The notes below the pieces were generated by a model. That model was given only the letters and a program-made list of their open reading frames with translations. It had not been told where the DNA came from and made no database searches. From assembly GCF_039540515.1 (NCBI RefSeq), contig NZ_BAABFA010000015.1, positions 62,001 to 126,000 on the forward strand: 64,000 nt of DNA, given 5' to 3'. A program made the position numbers and the translations under genes. Shown here one piece after another: positions 26,371 to 35,042 of this stretch (position 1 is the first letter of the stretch; every line of letters starts with the position of its first letter). The stretch is from Nemorincola caseinilytica. Its GTDB lineage: Bacteria; Bacteroidota; Bacteroidia; Chitinophagales; Chitinophagaceae.

Positions 26371-28215
26371 ATGTACATAAAGAGACATCTGTTATTTGCC
26401 GTAGCTTTAGTTGCCGCAGCATCCTCTTTATCAACAAACTCTTTCGCGCAGGCCAATCCTAATTACCATAGGTCTCGCACCCGTCCTGTGATACCATTTA
26501 GGCACCTTACACTGGCTGCTCCTCCCGGCATGGTCTACATTCCAGGTGGTTCTGTTACTATCAAGTACAGCCAGTCGTCTACAGATACCAACAGCAAGAA
26601 AAGAGTGAGCCTTAGTTCGTTCTACATGGACAAGACCGAGATCACCAATCAGCAATACCGTATGTTCACAGAATGGGTGATAGACTCTATAGCCGTAGTG
26701 AACTACCTGAAGGATGACTGGTACTTCCTCGATCCCCCTCCTGTAAAGCCTGAGGACCAGAAGAAGATGGCCGCTTCGGATACCGTAGCTACTCCTGCAA
26801 AAGATACTGTACTGTCGGCGCTGGGTGGCGATATACCTACCGCAGCCCCTGTAGCTACCGATACTAATGCTGCCAAAACACCGGCCGTTGCTACATCTAC
26901 CACCACTACAGCTACGGTTCCCGATACTTCGGGTCCCGTACGCAGGCGCATCAACTGGGCCAGGGTGAACCACAAGGATATCTTCGAGAACAATGATGAC
27001 GAGATCAAGTCGAAGATAGCACCGATGTTCGATCCTGCTACAGGCAAGATAAAGGAAGAGCTGTATGTATACAACTTCACTTACCTGAGGGCCACCGGTA
27101 CCAACAAGAACGTGAAGGTAGGCGAGTACAACACAGAGCCTATCAATATATTCCCCGATGAGAAGATCTGGTTCAAAGACCTGAACAACTCGCAGGTAGA
27201 GATACTGGTAGAGAACTACTTCACACAGCCGCCATTCGATGACTACCCTGTAGTAGGTGTGTCGTGGAAGCAGGCCCGCGCATTCGCAGCATGGAGAAGC
27301 CATACCAACAACGAGTATGCCGACATAGCCGAATACCTGAAATACTACCGCCTTCAGTACAGCCTGCCTTCTGAGGCCCAGTGGGTATATGCTGCCGGCA
27401 AAGACATAAAGAACTCTAACGAGCCCGTGGTAACACCCGAGCCCGAACCAGAAGCTACCAAGGTAGATAGCGCTGCAACCGCAGTAGCAGTAGACAGCAC
27501 AGGAGCACCTATAGTAGCAGCACCTGTAGTAGATACTACTACTGTGGCCTCTACCGATGGCATACCTACTTCCAGCGAAGATGGTGACGAGCCTAAGGAG
27601 AAGAAAAAGAAGAAGAAAAAGAAAAAGGACGAGCCAAGCGAGGATGAAGTAGCTGAGATAACAATGTCTAAGAGCGAAAAAGATGGCCCCGCCCTGGTAG
27701 ACCGCGACCGTGATGGCAACCTGCTGGTGAACTTCAAACAGGAAGAAGGTGACTACTCTGAGGATGGCGCCAACTTCACACTGCCTGTAATGTCTTACGC
27801 CCCCAACGAGTTCGGGGTATATAATATGGTAGGTAACGTATCGGAGTGGGTACTGGATGCATACAGCCCGTCGGCCTTCGCCTTCGTATCGGATGTGAAC
27901 CCTGTACTGCTGTATGATGCCGATCCTAAAGATGCCGATGCGATGAAGCGTAAGGTAGTGCGTGGCGGTTCTTTCGTGAGCAACGCCAAGGCGCTGAGCC
28001 CCTTCACCCGCGACTTCGAACTGCAGGATAATGTACACTGCTACATAGGTTTCCGCTGCGTGATGTCTGCCCCCGAGATACTTACAAAGAAAGTGGCCAC
28101 CCGCCGCAAGCTCACTGGCACTACAAGGCCTACGGCATCGCAGTCTGCACCTGCCGGCAAGACCACATCTACCAGCAAGGCCACGACCACTGCTAAGCCC
28201 GCTAACAAAAAGTAA
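26371..28215 (+). CDS. gldK: GldK, T9SS/gliding ring component with FGE-sulfatase-like fold
   Basis: 614 residues from the ATG at 26371 (MYIKRHLLFAVALVAAASSL); the upstream frame to 26311 lacks a signal. It has the formylglycine-generating-enzyme fold: PPGMVYIPGGSVTIKY (51-66), FYMDKTEITNQQYRMF, YPVVGVSWKQARAFAAWRS, YSLPSEAQWVYAAGKD, MVGNVSEWVLDAY, RGGSF and GFRCVM. GldK and GldN form the periplasmic ring of the type IX secretion system. Two oddities: the signal sequence ends in SFAQA with no lipobox cysteine, whereas described GldK/PorK proteins are lipoproteins; and the fold is interrupted by low-complexity inserts (about 125-190 and 348-440), the second holding nine consecutive lysines (411-419). 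It is first of the gldKLMN operon. Confidence 0.92.
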   Translation: MYIKRHLLFAVALVAAASSLSTNSFAQANPNYHRSRTRPVIPFRHLTLAAPPGMVYIPGGSVTIKYSQSSTDTNSKKRVSLSSFYMDKTEITNQQYRMFTEWVIDSIAVVNYLKDDWYFLDPPPVKPEDQKKMAASDTVATPAKDTVLSALGGDIPTAAPVATDTNAAKTPAVATSTTTTATVPDTSGPVRRRINWARVNHKDIFENNDDEIKSKIAPMFDPATGKIKEELYVYNFTYLRATGTNKNVKVGEYNTEPINIFPDEKIWFKDLNNSQVEILVENYFTQPPFDDYPVVGVSWKQARAFAAWRSHTNNEYADIAEYLKYYRLQYSLPSEAQWVYAAGKDIKNSNEPVVTPEPEPEATKVDSAATAVAVDSTGAPIVAAPVVDTTTVASTDGIPTSSEDGDEPKEKKKKKKKKKDEPSEDEVAEITMSKSEKDGPALVDRDRDGNLLVNFKQEEGDYSEDGANFTLPVMSYAPNEFGVYNMVGNVSEWVLDAYSPSAFAFVSDVNPVLLYDADPKDADAMKRKVVRGGSFVSNAKALSPFTRDFELQDNVHCYIGFRCVMSAPEILTKKVATRRKLTGTTRPTASQSAPAGKTTSTSKATTTAKPANKK

Positions 28216-28312
28216 TTACCCCTAAATAGTTCAACCCCCGCATTAAAGGAACACATCGATCAAAATTCACAAAACACCAAACAAACAATCATCACTCACA
28301 AATCCAACAAGT

Positions 28313-29047
28313 ATGAGCAATCAAAATTCAAAGAAGAAAATCGGGCTCAATTCCATCATCTCTTTCGGAGCCAGCGTCGTGATCCTCGGTCTTATGTTCA
28401 AGATCCTCCACTGGAAAGGTGGTGAAATAATGATCGGCCTTGGTCTTGCAACAGAGGCTTTGCTGTTCGCCATACTCGGTTGGGCTGCCAGGGAATCGGC
28501 AGATGATAAAAAAGAAGAAGCAGCAAACGGTGCTAACCTCAATGAACTGCTGTCTTCGGCCGTTACCCCTAAAGTAGTAGAAGGTCTTACAAAAGGTTTC
28601 CAGCAGTTCACGCAGACAGTACAGTCTGTGAACTCTATAGTTGGCTCTGCAGGTACTGCTACCAACTTCGTAAAAGAAATAGAAGTAGCTACCGGCGATG
28701 TGAAGAAATTCCGCGACAACATGACATCTGTATCTACAGGTTTCGATGCTTTCAACAAGTCGCTGCAGGCTGTTAGCCAAATGTCAGGTATATCTGTTAC
28801 TATGATGAAAGAATTCGAAACTGCTGGTGCAGGTATGAAATCTTTCTCTAAGAACATAGGTGATATGAACGCCAATTTCGATCAGTTCAACAAGACGCTG
28901 TCTGCCATCAACCAGATGACAGCTGCTTCTCAGAACATGATGAAGGAGTTCGAAGCTGCCACGAACGGTATCAAGGCGTACAACAAGAATCTGTCTGATC
29001 TGGCCCGTATCTACCAGGCCCAGGTGGAGGCTTTCAGGAAGAACTAA
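28313..29047 (+). CDS. gldL: GldL, T9SS inner-membrane motor subunit
   Basis: 244 residues with two N-terminal membrane helices (about 11-31 and 38-58). The second helix carries Glu48 in GLATEALLF, the position of the membrane glutamate needed for proton use in characterised GldL; Lys30 and His33 lie at the end of the first helix. The cytoplasmic remainder is helical with repeated M-x-x-x-F-x-K patterns. GldL forms a pentamer around two GldM chains and drives secretion and gliding with the proton gradient. It lies 97 bases after gldK. Confidence 0.95.
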   Translation: MSNQNSKKKIGLNSIISFGASVVILGLMFKILHWKGGEIMIGLGLATEALLFAILGWAARESADDKKEEAANGANLNELLSSAVTPKVVEGLTKGFQQFTQTVQSVNSIVGSAGTATNFVKEIEVATGDVKKFRDNMTSVSTGFDAFNKSLQAVSQMSGISVTMMKEFETAGAGMKSFSKNIGDMNANFDQFNKTLSAINQMTAASQNMMKEFEAATNGIKAYNKNLSDLARIYQAQVEAFRKN

Positions 29048-29138
29048 TTCTTCCCTGTTAGCAGGTTCTTATTTATCACTATTTTTTGTTCTAAAAAAAC
29101 AGAGCTATTATTAAGATCATTTTAAAATATTAAAACTC

Positions 29139-30674
29139 ATGGCAGGAGTAAATGAAACCCCCAGGCAGAAGATGATGGGTATATTATACCTCGTACTGTT
29201 GGGCCTTGCAGCTACAACGGTTACGGACCACGTCCTCGATGCCTTCAGAAATCTTACGGTAAGCCTTAAAACATCCTCTGAGAATGTACAGGTGAACGTA
29301 GACCAGGCTATGTCGGCCTTTGAGGCTGGCAAGCTGAAGAACGAACCAGACCGCGCAAGGCCGGTATGGGAAAAAGCACAAAAAGTAAAAGCGTCGATAG
29401 AGTCTCTGAATAAAATGATAGAAGAGATAAAGAACGAGCTTACTACAGCAGGCGGCGGCCTTGATGAGCAGGGTGATATCAAAGCCAGGGCAGATATAGA
29501 TATCTCTCCCCGTATGATGGTGCGCAAAGGCCGTGCAAAAGAACTGCGCGCAAAGATAGAAGCTACCCGTAAAGAGATAATAGCACAGCTTCCTCCCTCG
29601 AAAGACGGAAAAGAGCCACAGCTGGCCCTCGATGCAAAAGATCCTGAAAGGGGTAAAGGTGGCGTGAAAAGCTCTTGGGAAGAGACCAACTTCGGTGACG
29701 GTATTCCCCTGACAGCGTCTATAACAGCACTTACGAAGATACAGGCAGACATGCGCAACACTGAAGCTGAGGCCGTAAAAAAGATCCTCGGTGAGGTGGA
29801 CAAAGCGGTGATCAACCTTGACCAGTTCGATGCGGTTGCGATAGCTCCTACATCTTATGTGCTTGTAGGCCAGCAGTATACTGCCGAGGTGTTCCTTACA
29901 GCGTCTGACTCTAAGTCTAACCCCGAAGTTTCGGTAGGCGGCAGCCCGCTGAAGGTGCTTAACGGTAAAGGCCAGTATACTGTGTCTGCATCAAGGGAAG
30001 GCGAATTCAAATGGTCTGGTACCGTAAAGGTAAAGATGGCCAATGGCGAAATGAAGGAATACAAGACCAAAGAACAGACCTACACTGTAGCCCGTCCTTC
30101 TGCGGTAGTATCTCCCGATAAGATGAACGTGTTCTACATAGGTGTTCCTAACCCAGTATCGGTATCTGCTCCGGGCTTCTCTAAAGACAAGATAAAAGTG
30201 AGCATGAGCGCAGGTGAGATATCTGGTACCGGTGGCAACTACACTGTGAAGGTGAGCAGCCCGGGTAAAGTTACTGTTACCGTATCAGGTGTTCTGGATG
30301 GTGGTAAAACAGCCGTGCTGGGTACTACAGAATTCCGTATCAAGCGTATACCTCCTCCCCGTGTTAAGTTCAGCGGTAAGGCCGGTGGTCGCCTGTCTGT
30401 AGGCGAAGCGAAAGTTCAGAACAGGATATTCGCTGTACTGGAAGATTTCGACTTCGAAGCAGCATTCAACATACAGCACTTCAAGCTGTATATAGTGAAG
30501 CCTCGTGCCGATGCCCAGGTGTTCGAATCTACCAACAATGCCTTCACTCCTGCTATGACAGCAGCTATGGCCGGTGTAGTTTCAGGTACACGTCTTATCT
30601 TTGACGACGTATTCGCGACAGGTCCTGATGGCGTTAAACGCCCGCTCGATCCTATCACATTCAATATTCAATAG
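29139..30674 (+). CDS. gldM: GldM, T9SS motor shaft protein
   Basis: 511 residues. A short cytoplasmic tail (MAGVNETPRQKM) precedes one transmembrane helix (MGILYLVLLGLAATTVTDHV) and a long periplasmic rod of helical then beta domains, as in GldM/PorM structures, which reach across the periplasm to the GldK/GldN ring. The arginine near the helix (R9) is at the position implicated in coupling in the flavobacterial protein. The gene is 91 bases after gldL; the C-terminal domain ends KRPLDPITFNIQ. Confidence 0.95.
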   Translation: MAGVNETPRQKMMGILYLVLLGLAATTVTDHVLDAFRNLTVSLKTSSENVQVNVDQAMSAFEAGKLKNEPDRARPVWEKAQKVKASIESLNKMIEEIKNELTTAGGGLDEQGDIKARADIDISPRMMVRKGRAKELRAKIEATRKEIIAQLPPSKDGKEPQLALDAKDPERGKGGVKSSWEETNFGDGIPLTASITALTKIQADMRNTEAEAVKKILGEVDKAVINLDQFDAVAIAPTSYVLVGQQYTAEVFLTASDSKSNPEVSVGGSPLKVLNGKGQYTVSASREGEFKWSGTVKVKMANGEMKEYKTKEQTYTVARPSAVVSPDKMNVFYIGVPNPVSVSAPGFSKDKIKVSMSAGEISGTGGNYTVKVSSPGKVTVTVSGVLDGGKTAVLGTTEFRIKRIPPPRVKFSGKAGGRLSVGEAKVQNRIFAVLEDFDFEAAFNIQHFKLYIVKPRADAQVFESTNNAFTPAMTAAMAGVVSGTRLIFDDVFATGPDGVKRPLDPITFNIQ

Positions 30675-30699
30675 TGTTGTATAATATATTCGTGTTTCT

Positions 30700-31725
30700 A
30701 TGAAAAAAAGTATCTTATATGTTTTGCTTGTCTTCCTGGCAGTAGGAGCAACCAGCACATACCTCGAGGCTCAGACTTCTCCGAAGAAGAAGAAGAAGAA
30801 AAAGGAGAACACGGTGAATCAGGACAGCCTGAGAGCCGCGCGTACTGCTGACAGTCTAGCCCAGATAGCCGCTGCTGCACCACCGCCTGCCCCACCGGCA
30901 GAGGAGGAGAATCCCTTTGCAGACCTGGTATCTGACGATACCGGCTTCCATGCCGATTTTTCGTTGGACTCTACCAAGCCTGTAGATGGTTATTACAAGC
31001 AGACCAACCTGAGGGGTGCCAAGCCTTTCGCTTTCCCTAAAGAGAACAAGAATAACATCAAGTTCTACAAACGTATATGGAGAGAGATAGACCTGACAGA
31101 CTCATCGAATAAGATATTTGCCACTCCGGGTGAAACACTTATATCGCTGATAATGGACGCTCTGAAGTACAAGAAACTGATAGCTTACCAGGACGAAGGC
31201 TTCAAAAAGCAGCTTAGCTATGCTAAGGTGGTGAAGGCCTTCTCAGATAGCGCCCTTGTACCTGTGCTGGACTCTATAACAGGTGATGTACTTGGTTACA
31301 AGACCGTGTTCAACGACTTCAACCCCGACTCTGTTACCAAGTTCGAGATAAAAGAAGATATTTATTTCGACAAGACAAGGGGCCGTGTTATCACGCAGGT
31401 AATAGGTCTTTCTCCTGTTATAAAGCTGAAGTCGAGCCAGGGCGATTACATTGGCGATATGCACCCCTTCTGGTTGTACTATCCTCAGTGCCGCAACCTG
31501 TTCGCGGCCAGGGAAGTGATAGATCCGCAGCGCGATATCTACAACGAAAGCTATGACGATATGTTCGTTCAGCGCAGGTTCGTTTCCCGTATCGTGAAGG
31601 AGTCGAACCCTGCCGATCTCCGCATCAAGGATAAATATCCCAGCGATCTGGAAAGGCAGAAGAAAGAGTCTGACAGGATAGAAAGGGAAATAAATAATTA
31701 TAAGAAGAATCTCTGGAAGTACTAA
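30700..31725 (+). CDS. gldN: GldN, T9SS ring component
   Basis: 341 residues. A signal peptide (to about residue 25, YLEAQ) is followed by a low-complexity linker with seven lysines (29-35) and a proline/alanine stretch (APPPAPPAEEENPF). The GldN domain then starts at about residue 85 (RIWREIDLTDSSNKIF ... LINLIMDALK-like region). It forms the periplasmic ring with GldK. The lysine tract is encoded by tandem AAG/AAA codons, like the one in gldK. The gene is 25 bases after gldM and 21-30 bases before the barrel gene. Confidence 0.93.
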   Translation: MKKSILYVLLVFLAVGATSTYLEAQTSPKKKKKKKENTVNQDSLRAARTADSLAQIAAAAPPPAPPAEEENPFADLVSDDTGFHADFSLDSTKPVDGYYKQTNLRGAKPFAFPKENKNNIKFYKRIWREIDLTDSSNKIFATPGETLISLIMDALKYKKLIAYQDEGFKKQLSYAKVVKAFSDSALVPVLDSITGDVLGYKTVFNDFNPDSVTKFEIKEDIYFDKTRGRVITQVIGLSPVIKLKSSQGDYIGDMHPFWLYYPQCRNLFAAREVIDPQRDIYNESYDDMFVQRRFVSRIVKESNPADLRIKDKYPSDLERQKKESDRIEREINNYKKNLWKY

Positions 31726-31755
31726 ATTTGCCGGGACGAATAAACCATGGTGCGC

Positions 31756-32526
31756 ATGAGAACTACTTTCCGAATATTACTAACAGCGTTGCTGCTTGCT
31801 TCCATATCATCGTATGGGCAGGTGAGAACGGACATCAGTTTGCGGGAACGCAACAATAGCCAGTATGGCCTTGGTGAGGACGGTTACAACGGCCGCAACT
31901 TCAGCATCGGTTTTGGCATTGGCTCCAGCAAGATGTACGGTGATTGGGCATATTCCAATCCGCAGCCTGTATACCTGGCATATTTCGAAAAGAATGCGAC
32001 ACCTACCATAAGCCTGGGCTGGACCATCTCCGTAGGTGACCTTTCCACGCGCGATCCCTTCACTTCGTACAGGAGCTTCAACCATTTTACGTCGGTCGAT
32101 CAGCATATCACGTTCGAACTGGGTAGCCTTTTCGGTCTCGTATACCGCGACTTCAATGACTATTTCATGTTGAAACTGTTCGGGGGCCTGTATACAGGTG
32201 TAGGTCTGGGTATCATCAACAGTGATGTAAAGAGGATAGCCAACTTCAACACCAATATCCCGGGTTCTATACAGTCGGACAATCCTACCATGCTTACCAA
32301 CAGTACAGCATTGTATGTGCCGTTCAACTTTGGTTACAACTTCTACATACCAAGGCTGTGGATATTCAAGGGTTGTGTGTTCAACGTGAACTACCAGTAC
32401 ACTATGACCATGTCTGATTACATAGATGGATACAAGCCGAACCTCGCGGCCAACAAGAAGAACGATATCTATTCCGTTGCATCTGTTGGTTTCAGGTTCT
32501 TCATCTTTCACCCGGCAGAGTTCTAG
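31756..32526 (+). CDS. Outer-membrane beta-barrel protein linked to gldN
   Basis: About 256 residues from the ATG at 31756 (an ATG at 31747 adds three). A signal peptide ends SSYGQ. The mature part alternates aromatic-rich strands (GFGIGSSKMYGDWAY, MLKLFGGLYTGVGLGI, VASVGFRFFIFHPAEF), with a terminal phenylalanine as in outer-membrane barrels recognised by BAM. It is not clearly PorP/SprF by sequence. Position directly after gldN on the same strand suggests co-expression with the T9SS; a direct role is inferred only. Confidence 0.7.
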   Translation: MRTTFRILLTALLLASISSYGQVRTDISLRERNNSQYGLGEDGYNGRNFSIGFGIGSSKMYGDWAYSNPQPVYLAYFEKNATPTISLGWTISVGDLSTRDPFTSYRSFNHFTSVDQHITFELGSLFGLVYRDFNDYFMLKLFGGLYTGVGLGIINSDVKRIANFNTNIPGSIQSDNPTMLTNSTALYVPFNFGYNFYIPRLWIFKGCVFNVNYQYTMTMSDYIDGYKPNLAANKKNDIYSVASVGFRFFIFHPAEF

Positions 32527-32551
32527 TAAAAAAATAGTGAACATCATATGG

Positions 32552-32575
32552 CAGCCGCTCCACCCGGGGCGGCTG
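32552..32575 (+). terminator. Terminator of the gld operon
   Basis: A 7-bp perfect stem (32552-32558 with 32569-32575), extendable inward by three more pairs, 25 bases after the barrel gene's stop. The tail has few T residues, so efficiency may be moderate. Confidence 0.55.
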
Positions 32576-32607
32576 TTCTGTTAAAATGTAGTGGGTAGCA
32601 CCACTCT

Positions 32608-32640
32608 TTTGTATCGTAAAAATTATAAAAGTTATCTTTG
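32608..32640 (+). promoter_or_regulatory. Promoter of rlmN, predicted leaderless
   Basis: TTTG (32608-32611), a 21-base spacer, and TATCTTTG (32633-32640), a full match to the Bacteroidota consensus. The ATG of rlmN starts only five bases after the last G, so transcription should begin at or next to the start codon. Confidence 0.65.
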
Positions 32641-32644
32641 CACC

Positions 32645-33679
32645 ATGAAAAATCTGCGTGAGATAGCATTGCCCGAACTGGAAAGCATGATGGCCACCAT
32701 TGGTGAGCCGAAGTTCAGGGCAAAGCAAGTGCACGAATGGGTATGGCAGAAATTCGCGGCCGACATAAATGATATGACCAACCTCCCTAAGACGTTGAGG
32801 GAGAAGCTGGCAGAACAGTACTTTATACCTAAGGTAAGGATAAACCACAGCCAGTACAGCAGCGATGGCACCATTAAGAACCGCCTGCAACTGCACGATG
32901 GCTACTATGTGGAAAGCGTACTGATACCTACCGACAAACGCATGACGGCTTGTGTATCGTCGCAGGTGGGTTGTTCGCTATCGTGCAAGTTCTGCGCTAC
33001 CGGTTTCCTTACCCGCAAGCGCAATCTCGATTTCGATGAAATAGTAGATGAGGTGACCCTCCTCAACGAGCTTTCGCAGAAGCACTACAACAAAAAGCTA
33101 TCGAACATAGTGTTCATGGGTATGGGTGAGCCATTGCTCAATTATAAGAACACACTGAAGGCCATAGAGCGCATCACCTCTCCCGAAGGACTGGGCATGA
33201 GCCCCAGGCGAATAACGGTATCTACCGCAGGTGTGGCCAAAATGATACGCCAGCTGGGCGACGACCAGGTCCGTTTCAAGCTGGCCCTGTCGCTGCATGC
33301 CCCTACGGATGCCAAGCGCAACGAGATAATGCCCATCAACGAGACCAACAACCTGAAAGCCCTCATAGATGCGCTTAATTACTTCTACAAGGCCACCGGC
33401 AGCGAGATAACGCTGGAATATATACTCTTCAAAGACTTCAACGACAGCCAGCGCGATGCCGAGGACCTCGTAAAGGTGTTCAGGCAGATACCGGCCGACC
33501 TTGTGAACATCATAGAGTACAACCCGATAGAGAACGCCCAGTTCGAAAAGCCTGATGAAGAACGTGTGGATGCCTTCATGCGCCACCTCACTGCAAATAA
33601 GGTGAATGTGCGCCTGCGCCGCAGCAGGGGGAAGGATATAGATGCCGCCTGTGGCCAGCTGGCCAACATCGATCATTAA
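32645..33679 (+). CDS. rlmN: 23S rRNA (adenine-2503)-C2 methyltransferase RlmN
   Basis: 344 residues from the ATG at 32645; the frame open to 32591 is upstream of the promoter. It is a radical-SAM enzyme with the [4Fe-4S] motif GCSLSCKFC (Cys110, Cys114, Cys117), the methyl-carrying cysteines Cys103 and Cys336 (DIDAACGQL), and family phrases YVESVLIP, FMGMGEPLLNY and LALSLHAP. It methylates A2503 of 23S rRNA and A37 of some tRNAs. Monocistronic by its own promoter; the next gene follows 61 bases on. Confidence 0.96.
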   Translation: MKNLREIALPELESMMATIGEPKFRAKQVHEWVWQKFAADINDMTNLPKTLREKLAEQYFIPKVRINHSQYSSDGTIKNRLQLHDGYYVESVLIPTDKRMTACVSSQVGCSLSCKFCATGFLTRKRNLDFDEIVDEVTLLNELSQKHYNKKLSNIVFMGMGEPLLNYKNTLKAIERITSPEGLGMSPRRITVSTAGVAKMIRQLGDDQVRFKLALSLHAPTDAKRNEIMPINETNNLKALIDALNYFYKATGSEITLEYILFKDFNDSQRDAEDLVKVFRQIPADLVNIIEYNPIENAQFEKPDEERVDAFMRHLTANKVNVRLRRSRGKDIDAACGQLANIDH

Positions 33680-33740
33680 GATAGGTATTATGTGTGCCTG
33701 CGCATGAATAAGACCCACTAACTGATTATTTTTACACGGT

Positions 33741-34289
33741 ATGAATGCTGTTGCCAACATCCTCGATATACTGAAATACATATTGCCCTCGCTGGTAGTG
33801 CTTATAGCAGCTACTGCCATAGTGCGCCGCTTCCTTACCGCAGAGAACCAGAAAAGACAGATAGCCATATTCGGCGAATCGCAGGACATAACACTGCGCC
33901 TGCGCCTGCAGGCATATGAGCGCCTGGTAATGTTCCTGGAGCGAATGTCGCCGCGCCAGCTCATACCCCGGGTGTACGATCCCTCTATGTCGGTACGCGA
34001 CCTGCAAACGGCAATGACCATCACCATCCGTTCGGAGTTCGAGCATAATCTGTCTCAGCAGATATACGTTTCGCGCAATGCGTGGGAAACAGTGAAAAGC
34101 GTGAAGGAGCAGGAGCTGGGCATGATAAATAAAGTGGCAGAGACACTGAACCCCGATGCCCCTGCCAAAGAGCTGCATATACGCATACTGGAGGTGATAG
34201 CTCATGCAAATACAGAGCTGCCATCGGAGATGGCACTGCAGATACTGAATACCGAGGTAAGAACAGTATTACAGTATGGTTCTGTCTGA
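33741..34289 (+). CDS. Conserved hypothetical membrane protein
   Basis: A 182-residue protein: one N-terminal membrane helix (about 11-28, LKYILPSLVVLIAATAIV), then a long helical cytoplasmic region with ITLRLRLQAYERLVMFLERM and QIYVSRNAWETVKSVKEQE. I believe similar proteins occur next to rlmN or elsewhere in many Bacteroidota (possibly DUF7935), but I cannot confirm the family. Start preceded closely by TTATTTTTACA, a weak -7-like sequence. No function is proposed. Confidence 0.7.
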   Translation: MNAVANILDILKYILPSLVVLIAATAIVRRFLTAENQKRQIAIFGESQDITLRLRLQAYERLVMFLERMSPRQLIPRVYDPSMSVRDLQTAMTITIRSEFEHNLSQQIYVSRNAWETVKSVKEQELGMINKVAETLNPDAPAKELHIRILEVIAHANTELPSEMALQILNTEVRTVLQYGSV

Positions 34290-34335
34290 TAAGCATTTCT
34301 CATAGGCCTGTGCGCCTTTTCGTTGCGGCAGGTCG

Positions 34336-34343
34336 TAAATTTG
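34336..34343 (+). promoter_or_regulatory. -7 element for the YD-repeat gene pair
   Basis: TAAATTTG, a full match to TAnnTTTG, 20 bases before the ATG at 34364. Upstream is TTTT at 34317-34320 with a 15-base spacer, so the -33 element is weak. Confidence 0.4.
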
Positions 34344-34363
34344 AAAATAGTTCCGCTGTCGTT

Positions 34364-35035
34364 ATGAAGATCGTTACCACTATATTACTGGCCATCCTTT
34401 CGCTCACCGCAGTACATGCACAGGTAAAGAACGACCTAAAAAGGCTGAAGCTACGAGGTGATGTAAAGACCGTTACAGAATATGAATATGCCGTGCCTGC
34501 CGATAGTAAGGAAGCAATAAAAGGCGACCTGAGGAGCAAGAGCATCAGCAAGTTCAGCAATGGGTATCGTACCGAGTTCGCTACCTATTCGCCTAAGGGC
34601 GACCTGCTTTCACGATCGGTATACAACTACAACGATAGTGGCCGCCTGGTAGATGTAAAACGTTACCGTGGCGATGGTGGACTGAACGTGACCACAGTAT
34701 ATACCTACGATAAGGCAGGCAATGAGACGGAGGAAAGCAATTACGATCCCTCGGGTATGCTGTTCATGACCGGCAAAAGCACTTACGACCTCAATGGTAA
34801 CCGTATAGTGTATAACCGTTACAACCAGTTCGGGCACCTGTTCCTGCGGTCGAACATAAAATATGACAAGAAGGGTAACGAGGTACAGGAACGCGAATTC
34901 GACTCGCACGAGAGCCTGCAGTTCGTTACTACTTATGGATACGATGGTTATGACAAGCAGGGCAACTGGCTGCAGCGGGTAACGCTGAAGAACGATGTGC
35001 CACGCACCATTATAGAACGAGAGCTGACCTACTGA
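34364..35035 (+). CDS. Secreted YD-repeat-like protein A
   Basis: About 223 residues from the ATG at 34364, where a signal peptide begins (MKIVTTILLAILSLTAVHAQ). The mature protein has five or six degenerate repeats of about 22 residues built around Y-x-Y-(D/N)-x-x-G-(N/R), for example VYTYDKAGNETEESNYDPSG and STYDLNGNRIVYNRYNQFG. This is the YD/RHS wall-repeat pattern, but the protein is far shorter than RHS toxins and has no C-terminal toxin or core protease motif. Adjacent to a paralogue 7 bases downstream. Function unknown; a beta-structured surface or periplasmic protein is likely. Confidence 0.7.
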   Translation: MKIVTTILLAILSLTAVHAQVKNDLKRLKLRGDVKTVTEYEYAVPADSKEAIKGDLRSKSISKFSNGYRTEFATYSPKGDLLSRSVYNYNDSGRLVDVKRYRGDGGLNVTTVYTYDKAGNETEESNYDPSGMLFMTGKSTYDLNGNRIVYNRYNQFGHLFLRSNIKYDKKGNEVQEREFDSHESLQFVTTYGYDGYDKQGNWLQRVTLKNDVPRTIIERELTY

Positions 35036-35042
35036 CGGCACT

